Source of the DNA: Dermanyssus gallinae
Taxonomy: Eukaryota; Arthropoda; Arachnida; Mesostigmata; Dermanyssidae
Length of the DNA stretch: 64,000 nt
NCBI GenBank assembly: GCA_003439945.1
Contig: QVRM01001405.1
Coordinates: 1-64,000, forward strand
Direction: 5' to 3'
The notes beneath the pieces were generated by a model, which did no database searches, had not been told where the DNA came from, and worked only from the letters and a program-made list of their open reading frames with translations. Of this stretch, positions 46,004 through 56,900 are shown piece by piece. Both the position numbers and the translations under genes were made by a program. Position 1 is the first letter of the stretch. Each line of letters begins with the position of its first letter.

Positions 46004-49000
46004 ATACTCAGTCGACTGTTTAACGCGCGCTCGCGCAGGTTGCCGCTGCTGCTTGCCAATGCACTTATGACTTTTCCCATAAAAATTTCCTGTATGTGCT
46101 TTAACGTGAGGTGGCCATTAGCATGGATCTCGCTTTTTCCCCTTCGCCCCTGTGCGTAGCCCCCACCCATAGAGGGAAGAGGGAGGGGGGGGGGAGGGGC
46201 TACCAGACGACGGGGCCAGATGATGATTGGAGGGTATGATGCGATCAAACAGCAAATACGACAACACGTCACCAACTGACCATCTCTATCTATCTATGTG
46301 TCTGTCTGTCTGTCTGTATGCCTGCCGGCCTGACAGGTCTATCTACCCACTCGCGTATCCGCCCATCCATCCATACATTCATTTATTCGTTTACGACTTC
46401 AACTAGCACACAGATGTCGCACACCACGGCGCAACATTTTCACTAGAGTCGTATACTTTTGACAGGAGGTGATAGAGCACCAGTGGAGCATACAGCACCA
46501 GTACCAGCCCGACAACGACGACGACAAGGGTCATGATGAAGGTGGAAATGACACCGATGAAGACGTGCCAAACATGGCAGAGGATTTTGTCTGCTTTTTT
46601 TGCCTGCTGATGAAGACACTGCCGTTTCTTAGAACTAATAAGGATCTCTGTGTGAAATTTTTCGTCGCCAAACATCGAGCGATCTGCCAGATAAAGCCAG
46701 AAACTTAGTTTGAGCATTCTCAGGTATCGCACTCTATATATAGCGCTTAGCAATGATTGCGCGCCTGCGAGGATCCAAAGGTGACAGTTCAGAAGACAGG
46801 GAGAGAACTAACAAAACCTCACTCGGTCTCGTTGCCGTAGCCTGCACCGGATGATGCGCGTCCCCTCGCGCTGGCTGGTGACATAGCCAAGACATTTTTT
46901 TTAGTCAAGACCGACAAGAATGCTTACGTTCGATGATGGCGAGTGATGATGAGGCAGCAGCTGGTGCTGCTTTTCCTTCCCTCCTCGTCGGGCACTAGCA
47001 AACAAGCTCGTGACGACAAGTCGTAGACAACATAATTAGGTAATAATAATACTAATTATTATTGTTATTGTCACTACTGCGACGGTTACTGCTAGAATTT
47101 TTCTGCAGTTGTTGCCACCGATAGCTGCGGTTTTGGTCTCCGTCGTAGCGGACGACGACGACAACATCATCACCACCACCACTACCGTCACCATCGCCGC
47201 CTTCGTCGTCTTCGTTGAGACCTCGAAATGTCGACAGTCAACAACTAACTGCCAGTCTGCATAACTGCACGTCTTTCAATACAACCGCAGCGTGAACAGT
47301 AACAACAACATCAACCTGTAGCAGCAGCAACAGTAACAGTAACATTCATCAGCCGCACTTCGCTGCGGCTGGCCACAGCTGAATCGTTGTACGGTCGTTA
47401 GCATCGTGAATGAATTTTTAATGACATTGACGAACAACAACAACCCAACAAGATGAAAAATCTCCATAGACTGTGCCAGCGACATCACAGCACAGCAGCT
47501 AGCAGTCAAATATTCGTAACAGTACCACTAGGAGCAATAGGAACAACAAAAATCTTACCGCGACTCGTGTGTTTGTGTCACTATGCTATATTTGACCACA
47601 TTATTGTTTGGCAACAGCAAAAGCGACTCCACTGTTGTATGTATGTATGTATGTACGTATATATGTTTGTATGTGCGTACATATGTTTGTATATATGTAT
47701 GTGTGCACAGAAAGTGACTGGCGCAGGCGCATAGCCATGATGGTTGCCGAATCCTCAAGCAATCCATCCAGCAACGGTCCAGCCTACGCAGGACTACACG
47801 ATGGCTACGGTAACCGGCTAACGTTCATTTGAATACACACCCCTCGGCATGTCGCAAACAAGTTTTGGTAAAACGAAGGCAAAAATGAGAATGATAAAAA
47901 AGGAAAGTAAACAATGGAACAACACATAAATATACAAGTAGCATAAGTTGAGCTTTTGACGAAAATACACGTAACATAGGCCAACGAACAAGCCGCAAAT
48001 CAGGCATGCCCGATGTAAAAGAGGAAATGAGTGACAACGACAGAACGAATCAGATACATTCACAAGTCGTAAATAACACCTTGTGACACCAGTGCAATGT
48101 AATGGTGGTGGTGGTGACGGTGGTTAAAGCACCGCATTCAAAATCTGATGAAAGTCTTGCCCCCGCCCTTATCAATCAATTGAGCGTTCTTATCATACAA
48201 GGTCAGTATGGCCCATAGAAAAACAAACGCTTGAAGCGCAACGCAACCGGCACGACAGGGAGCTTAATGAACTCTGTAGGGGAGTACCGACATTTGCCAG
48301 GTAGTCAGAGTGTCGCGGGTCGGTGAGGCCGATACCCGACGAAAGGGGGCGCTGAGTGAGTGAGACACTAAAGAGTTGACTAGAACGTATAGTCGGGTGA
48401 ACTCACCCTTAGAGTAGAGATCGGCGTGCCGAGTCGCGAGATGCGATTCTAGTGCGCTGCGGGCCTTGAAGAGGGCCCGACAGAAGGGGCAACGCTTGTG
48501 GATAGCTTGCTGGTGAGCCCGGAACTGACCTTTTCGTTCACGGGCTCGGGTGTTCTGGAACCAAACCTGCACCACTCGCTTCTTGAGCCCGACATCTCGC
48601 GCGATAGATTCCAGCATCTTCCGACTGGGGTTCGACTCTTGCTGGTACTTCTGATAGAGGAAGTCGAGTTGCTCCGGAAGGATGGTCGTACGCAGTCGTT
48701 TGTCCCTGGGGGAAACAAAGCAACGTGCAAGCCGGAATTAGGCTCAGCTGGCCGACCGCTGTCTCTAGGTCCATGCAAGGGGTTCGGACGACGAACGCAA
48801 TTTGCGCCGACGAAGGACGCTTACCTTGGAGAGCCGTCTCCGCTGGCGTCCTTGCTTGGAGAACACTCCTCATCAGTGCTGGCCGAGTCCAGTTTTCGTT
48901 TCCACTGTCCATTGCTACCCTCCTCCATCATACCCGGAAACGCCAAATTCTGCCCGGTCGCAATGGGCATTAGCGAGGAACTTTTAGAATTTTGAGACTG

Positions 49001-50918
49001 GCCCGTGACGGGCGTACCGGGAAAAAGGCTTGGGTTCATAATGTGGACAATCTGATGTTCACGCCACAGCTCGAAGCGCGGAAATACCATGGGGCACTTG
49101 TCGCAACGAAAGGTTCCCGTCCCGACGGCAACAGCTGCCGTAGGGGGCGTTGAAGGTATACCCGATGGGGAAAGGGCCGGGCCGAGAGGGCTCTGCGCCA
49201 AAGGGGTTAGCGAATTAAGTGGAGGAGGCTGACCACCTTGCGTCTGAATTTGTTGGACCTGCCCTTGGGCTACTTGAACAGCCAGGGCGGCAGGCAGTGC
49301 GACCGACAAGGCGCGCTCCGAGCTAAGATTGACCCCAGAGGAAGCCGTGCTTTTAGGTGTGCCAGAGGGCTCTGGTGTGTCCGGGGGCGTCTGGCTACTG
49401 CCGACGCTGCTCTCGGGACGATCCGGCTGGGACGACTGCTGCTCTTGCGCGGATTTCAGCTGCAGAGCAATTGGATTTTCATCTTTGAAGCATGAGTTCC
49501 TCTGGTGCTTGATGAGCTCGTAGTAGCGTTGGAAAACCTGGAGGCACTTCTTGCACTGATAGTTGAGGCCAGGGGTTCTTTGGAATCGTCCGCTTTCATC
49601 CTCGGAGGTCTGCGGCTGGTTTTCGTAGACCTTCCTCGCCTTCTGCCTGGCATTTTGAAACCACACCACGATCACGCGCGGACTGAGATTAAGTAGTTTC
49701 GACAAATACTCCAAATCATCGTCTTTCGGGTAGGCATTGGATTCGAAGAATTCCTGCAAAACCTTGATCTGATAATCCGTGAAGCGAGTTCTGTTGGCGC
49801 GTTTTCCGCTGGGCGGCGTTGGAGCAGAGGGCGGGGCAGTCGCCAGGTTGGCTTGCAGCAGTGCTGTTGGCACCGGAGCACCACTGCCCAGCGCTGCTTG
49901 AGCTTGCACGTGGGCTTGCATCTCCTTTAACAGCTGCTCTTGCAGCAGTTCAGGGTTGTTCAGCAGTTCGGGTTTGGCCTGAAGTAGCCGCTCCTGGCCC
50001 TTCAGCAGCTCCTGGACCCCCTCGGCCTCCTTTCCGCCGCCCTCGCCCATCATCATCGCCATCATCAGCACCTGCTGCTGCACTGCCATTGCAGCTGCAG
50101 CTTGTTGCTGTTGTTGCTGCTGCTGTTGTTGTTGTTGTTTCTGCTGTTGTTGCTGCGCAGACGTTGTTTCCTTGGTGCTGGTGCTGCTGCCGGTGGTCTT
50201 CGTGGATTTGGGCGTACTAGGCGCGCTCGGTGTGGCAGGCATTTCGAGCTTTATCACCTGCACGGGCGGCGTAGGCGGCGCCGGCGAGGGCGAGGGCTGG
50301 GGTGTAGGCTGTTTAAGGGCGGGAGATGGGGCAGGTGATGGGGCGAGCTTCTTATCGACTGCGCCTACCGCCATGCTTTCGGTGACAGGGCAAACGGGTT
50401 GACTCGATGGTGCCGTCGCGGTAACGATCGACGGCTTTACATCGGTGACCCCAGAACTGCAAAGCTCCGATATGGGGATTACCTTTGCCTCCCCGGTTTT
50501 TTCATACTCTTCTAGATTTAGGTAGGTGGACGGGGGATTATTGAAGTTGTAGGGAGAGTCCTTGTTTCGTTGGCGCTCCTTGAACAGGGTGTTGCGGAAC
50601 CAGTGTTTGATTACCTGAGGAGGAGCAGTATGCTTGTTATGAGTAAGCCCGTCAATGCAAACCCAACAAAACTTCTACTGGACTTGCACTCTACCGCTTC
50701 CCAACTTGTTACGTTTTCGAGAAAAACAAACATTTAAATGAGATACAACGACAAACAAACAATTAGTGCTTACCTTAAGTGGCAGTCCAGACTTCTCCGA
50801 CATCTCAAGGAGAGCCTCTTCGGTCGGGGAATTGTTGATGTCGAAGTAGGCGCGCAAAATCTTAAGCTGGTCATCTGTAATACGGGTACGCGCTCTTTTC
50901 TGTTGTTGCTGTTGCTGC

Positions 50919-50968
<50 letters not shown>

Positions 50969-53900
50969 AGCCGAATGCTGAACTTGTTGTTGTTGCTGTT
51001 GCTGTTGCGTAGCCAGAAGTTGTTGCTGCAGCAATTTTTGATGAGCCAGCGCCTCTGGTGCCTGACCCATCTGGCCGAGCATCTGTTGGAATATCTGCTG
51101 CTGTTGTTTGGCTAGAGCTGCTTGTTCTGCAGCGGAAGGTGCGCCTGCACCAGCCGCTCCCTGAGCGGCGGCCGCCGCAAGCTGCAGTTGCATAAGCTGC
51201 TGTTGAAATAGCTTTTGTTGGGCCGCTAGGACGGCGGGATCCGCACCAGCAGCCGTCGCCGCAGCCATCTGTTGTTGCATGGCCTTTTGCTGCGCTGCCA
51301 AAAGGGCAGCTGGATCCTGACCGGTCATCATAGCGTGCTGGAATGCTGCGGCCGCCAGCAGGGGCTCCATCTGCTGCATGGAATTGGCAGCGGTAAGGGG
51401 ATTTAGTGGATTCATATTCATCATCATCATCGAAAGAGGATGCATCGGTGGCAACTGGCCGAGCTGCTGAAGCTGCTGCAGTTGCTGTGGGAGAGCAGTG
51501 GCGAGCTGGGGTGGGAGGCCCATCAGACCCATCTGCATGAGCATCTGCAGCTGGGCTGCCTGGGCGAGCTCGGCGTTCTGCTGGTCGCTTCGGGTGCCGT
51601 CGTGGCTCTGGTTCTGCGGTCCGCTTTTGGGTAATGAAGGCTTTTTCGCTTGTGGCTGTGATTGGGCCGAGTCCGCACTTCCGCATTTGTTCGGCGCTTC
51701 CGCAGAGGCGTTTGAGGCGCCGGCAACGGCGCTAGAGCGCCGTACAACCTTTGCCTGTGGCGCCTTCGCCTCTTCGGGGACGACCTCGGTTGGCTCCTGT
51801 TTAACATCAGAGTTCGAGGCGCCCTGCCCGGAACCGCCGAGGCTGCCGGAGCTCGCGCTGGGGCCCGTGGGTCCGTTAGTGCCTGTTGCTGTCTGTGCCT
51901 GGTTGCCGGAAGCATTCCCGGCGGCTCCGGAGTTGCCGGACCCAGGAGTGGGAGTGGTCTTGTTCTCGAAGTCGTTTCTAAACTTTTCCGCGACTTTGGA
52001 GACAACTTCCACAGACACCACGTCTTTGTGGACTTCCTCGCGGTGTGCCTTCAATACCCAAACGCTCGAGAATTCCTTGCCGCACTCCGGGCAGCGGCAT
52101 CGGTTGAGCTCAGGTAGATCGAGCTTTCCGGAGACTGCCGGCTTGTCAGAATCCTTCGCTACTTCCTGGAGCTCGGGGGGCGTCTTCTGGTCACTGTCCT
52201 TCTCCTCCTTGTCCAGAGTCTCCTGCGGCGCCCCGTCGGCCTCCAGCTTTATTTGCTCCACGGCCCCGTTCTCCTGACCGTTGTCCGCGCTTTTGTCCAC
52301 ATCCCCGTCATCTGAGGCGTTGTCTTTAACCTCGGTAATCGCCAGCATATCCGTACCCTCCCTATTTTCCTTATCTTCAGGACGCTTCACCCTCTGGTCA
52401 AACTCGTTGTATTGCATGACCACGTCGAAGCCAAACGACTCAAGTAAATGCTTGTACATGGGCGGCCTTTTCGCTGAGTTACTGGCCAAGCTCTGATTTG
52501 GATTCTGCAAATTCTGGGGAACGTTGGCTTGGTTTGCAGCTGGTATTGCCTTGAGCTTAGTGGCATCTCCAGACGCCAATGCTGTCAGTAACTGTTGCAC
52601 AGCTGCGTTTTGCTGATGTTGCTGTGCTTGCTTTTGTAGAATTGCGGCGGCGTTTGTCATTGGACAGAACATTTGATGCTGATTTAGAGCATCGGCGTTG
52701 GGAAAGGACTGGTTGCAGGCCTGGCACTGCTGCGCCCCTGGTTGCTGCACGCCCAGATGGTTCAGAAGCTGCTGTAGAAGCTCTCTTTCCTTGTCGGCTG
52801 CATTCTGCGAATGACCGACACCCTGGATAGTTTGCGCCAAATTTTGAAGGTTGTGAAGATTTTGCGCAATCTGCTGGAAGTTCTGCAGTGCTACTTGATC
52901 GGCTGACGCCTGCTCGTCATCGTCGGGCCGTTCGACTAGCGGAAGTTGAAGATCTAGTTGGCCTTGCAACGCGAGTTCGTGAATTTTCGCTGCGCGACTC
53001 TGATGGAGAACGGATCGCAGGTGAATCTCGAGCGTAGCGTTCTGTCCGTAACTGACCTTGCACAAGTTGCACCGAAAAGGCTTACCAGACTCCTCAATAA
53101 CGTTATTGTTGTTTGCCAGGGTGGCCGGCGATGGAGAGCTTCTGCTGGGCGAGACCTGGCCCGAGGGCGTGCCGGGCGCAGACGGGGTACCAGCGCCATC
53201 TTTTGAGCCAAGCTGACCGGCTCCAACTGAATTTTGGACATTGTTTGCACCCGTGCCACCCGAAGGGTCCTTGAGGACCTGCTTGAGTTTGTGCATATGG
53301 CTGACCGAATTGTAGTGCACAAGAAGGATATTCTTCTGGGTGAAGCTTTCCTTGCAGATATCGCACTTATACGGCCGAGAAGGATCGTTGTACTTGTCCA
53401 CGACGGGTCCCGCCTTTGCGCGGTGGCCCGCGCTCTTGTGGTGCTCCGTCAGGTACGACTGCTTGGTAAAAGCCACCCGGCATCGATGGCACTTGTACTT
53501 GCGGTTAGGATCGTTGTAGGCATCCTCCGCGAGCTGAGGCGAGTTCATGTAGTCCTCAATGAACTTTTGCTTGCTGTCGATAGGTTCTTCTTCTTCGGCC
53601 TCGTCGGGTTGGTCTTGATCTTCGTTGTCAGCCGGAAGCTCGTCATCAGCGTCGCGGAGGCTCTCCTTCTTGAGCATCTCGTTGAGCACGGGATCTAACA
53701 CTCCTGAGCCAACTTCCTTATTAAGAAAAGGATTCTTTGCAAGGTACTCCTGGTACTTCTCCTTATCTTCGGGGCTCATAGCGGAGTGCGCGCTGTCGAC
53801 GTGCTTTTGAACAGCCTGGACCGATCTGAAGTTCCTGCCGCAGATCACACAGCTGGTTGCCTGACGAATTGCGTGATACTGCGAGTGTAGCTGCAGCTTT

Positions 53901-56900
53901 TCCATAGTTTTAAAGGCGAGTGAACATTGGTTGCACCGGTATTTGTAGACGTGCCTCTCCGACACAGTGAGATCGGATGTAACCTTAAGAAAGTGACTTT
54001 TAAAGTGATTTCTGAGATCGGGCGCAGCGCCGAACGAGGCGTCGCAGCCGGTCCTCCAGCACTGGAAAGAGCCGGCCTCTTCGAAATGCTCGGGACTGTC
54101 TTGCAAGTGATTGAGAACATTATCGAGGCTCTGGAACTGCTCGCCACACTTTTTACAGGTAAGATCTTCAGGATTGGTTTTGTCCTTGTCTTCAACTACT
54201 TCTTTCTCAGGCTTGTCGTCGGTGTCCATCTTCTCGTCTGGTCCTTCGGTCTCAGTACCGGAATCAAGCCGTGGCCGCTTTGCGGACCGCGCTTCTCCGG
54301 TAGCCTGCACGATCGCAAGCAGCCTCTGCAAACCCTCTTTAGTGACGTTGTGCACCGCCAGCAGATGCTGACCAATCATCTCAAGATCCGGGAACTCGTC
54401 CTGGCACAGCGGGCATTGCACACAGCCCGAGCTGCTGCCGGAGGTGTCCAGGTCCTTTTTGCGACTAAGTTCCGAATCGTTACCGGAATCCTTGTCAGTG
54501 TCGGCCTTGCTTTCCTCCGACTTAGCCCGGTCCTTGAGTTCTGGATGGGATGCCAAGTGCTCTCGGAAGGCATCCTCGGAGTCGCACATAAAGCTGCACA
54601 GACTGCAATGACGCGCGTCTGTTGCTCTTGACGATTCGGATGAAGGAGCGCCTGAAATAGTAAAGTTGCTTATTGAAGGAATGATTTTAGATAAATAAAC
54701 TAAAAAACACCAATCTTCATAACGAAGCTTGTGCGCTTTCCAAGTGCTTTCTCCGCGCTTACCTTGATGGTCCTTTAAGGTAACCTGGAACATGTCCCTG
54801 ATGTCACAGGCTTCGGTCTGCACCTTCCTCATATGATCTGCTCCTCCGATGTGCTCGATGAGTTGCGATCTCTTGGCAGTTATGAACTCGCAAGGTTTGC
54901 AGCTGTACTGCAAGAGTTGTTGCTGCTGAGCCTGAGGCGGATGGGCGGCCTCCAGCTGCACCAGGTGCTGAAACAGGGTCTGGCAGATGTGGTGACGCGG
55001 ACTAGCCGCGTGCAGCTGGAGCTTATGTACGGAGTTGGTGTAGTAGTCACAGGCGTTGCAGCGCACCTGAACCGGGTTCGATATGTTCACGTACTTGAGC
55101 TTCCACTCGTTCCGTTGGCCGCCTTCCTTAACGTGATTGACGTGCTGAAGGCGCTGCAGATGCTTGTCCGTTTTACAGTGGAGCTGGAAATTGGCCCGAA
55201 GGTTCGTCTTATAAGAGCAGAGCTTGCAGATATAGCTGCCAGCTACTGCCATTAGAACCTCGTCCTCCCTCGTTCTCGTCCTGTCCATTTGGAAGTGGGC
55301 TCCTAAGGCCTCCACACTATCCACTGAAAACACACAGCAAACGCAGCACTGATAGATTCGCGAGGTTTCGTCGCAGGACACGTCGCACCTGGAACAGAAA
55401 CAGACAGAACATTAGGTTAGTCCAGAGCAGAGCAGTTATAGATTTGAGTGTAAATCAATAAGATGAAAAACGTATGCGTGAGAGCTTACTGCGCTTACAA
55501 CTAAACCTCAGCAATGGCTCACCTAAGGGTAGGATCGGGATGTTCCATGTCTAGCGTGGGGTTATTTTTGTGAATCGCCTGCGGGCTGTTCTGGTGCTGA
55601 TTCTGTTGTTGTTGTTGCTGCTGCTGCTGCTGCTGTTGCTGTTGTTGTTGCTGCTGCTGCTGATGTGCCATAACCAGCAGGGCATGGTTGTAGGCAATGT
55701 CGGCCAGTTGCACCTCGGGAGACTGGCCCGCGGGGTCCTGCTGGCCGGCCTGCTGCTGTAGCTGCTGCAAGAAAGCAGGATGTAGGCCCATGAGAGGGTG
55801 ATTGGGCCCACCAGATGCGCCCGGTTGTGCGAGCGCGCCGAGCGCCTGCTCGAGCCCAGCTGGATTGCCTCCCAATGCCTGCAGCGCCTGGAAGCTTTTT
55901 ATATTTTGCTGCAACACGGCATGGTTATGTGTATGCTTTTCGGACGTCATGTGAATGCGCAAGTTACGCGCCACATTCGTTTCGTAGTTGCAGATGTCGC
56001 ACCTCCAGGTAGCCTTCGGCTTGGGACTCGCTTGCTTGGGCCGCTCGGGCTCGACCGGCTTAGGCGGCGCTGGAAAGTGCATCTGGCCAAATGGTGCGGC
56101 GGAAGCCCCGCCACCCACCGCCTGTAGCTGGCCATTCTGAAGTTCCTGGATATTGTTGATGTGTTTGTCCGATTGCATGTGTATGGAGAGGTTGCCTGAA
56201 AGGAAATGTCCGTCGTTATAGGCGCGCTGCCATCAATAGAACCAAAAAAGAAACAAAAACTAAAAGAAAAAGAAACAAATTGCAACGTGGAGCACTGCTA
56301 GTCCATCAAGGAGATGGCGCATTACCCTCCCCCATTCTTATTATTAGTATTACCACAAGAAGAAAAACACTGCATAGTCCAAACGTCACGTCTATCTGTC
56401 AAAATATTCGTGTCAAGGCGCCCTTACCTTTCGTAGTAGTGCTGTAGTTGCACACGTCACACCGGTAGGGCTTATAACCGCATGTGTAGGTCTCACCACG
56501 CGCGAGGCGCGGATGGGGCTGGTTGGTGAGGCAGTAGACGCAGCTCATATCATTTTCTGGGTGCTTCTCCTTCATATGGATCTCCAGCGTTTCTTGGTAC
56601 TTATAATGCCAGTTGCACTTCGGACACTTGAGCGTCTTGCACGAGTTCCTGGAGTGCATCACCTGAGGCGACGGCGCGGGACTGCTGGAGGCGAGCTGCG
56701 GGCCCATCTGCCCTACCGGCACCTGTCCCATTGCAAGCTGGTTGAGCTGATTCAGCTGCGACATTGACATATGAGCGGCCGCTTGTAACTGCGATTGCTG
56801 CAGGTTCTGTTGTAGTGTCTGCAGTTGACTGTGGACTTGCGCACCAAGCTGGGCCGCTCGAGCTTGATTCGCATCACACTTGCTACAGTCCGTGGCCGGG

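Larger units (their letters stand above)
40965..48406 (-). other. 7.4 kb intron 7 of zfh2, repeat-filled
   Basis: This is the only long intron within the coding region, separating homeodomain 3 from the homeodomain 4 exons. It contains (AT)n arrays at 43848, 44199, 44574 and 44917, ACT/AAC/CAG triplet arrays at 42180-42330 and 42970-43050, CGC triplets near 42400-42480 and 42763-42800, a degenerate RATG tetranucleotide array at 43330-43690, and GT- and GAT-type arrays at 41470-41760. A 116-codon minus-strand open frame (46403-46753) and a plus-strand ATG plus donor (45232-45250) are the only coding-like signals inside it. Confidence 0.85.

Noticed and set aside
51498..52277. 259-codon plus-strand open frame opposite zfh2 exon 5
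   Set aside because: It is an antisense shadow of GC-rich coding sequence; it has no recognised domain and coincides exactly with a confident exon.
53927..54631. 234-codon plus-strand frame opposite zfh2
   Set aside because: An antisense shadow of the zinc-finger exon.
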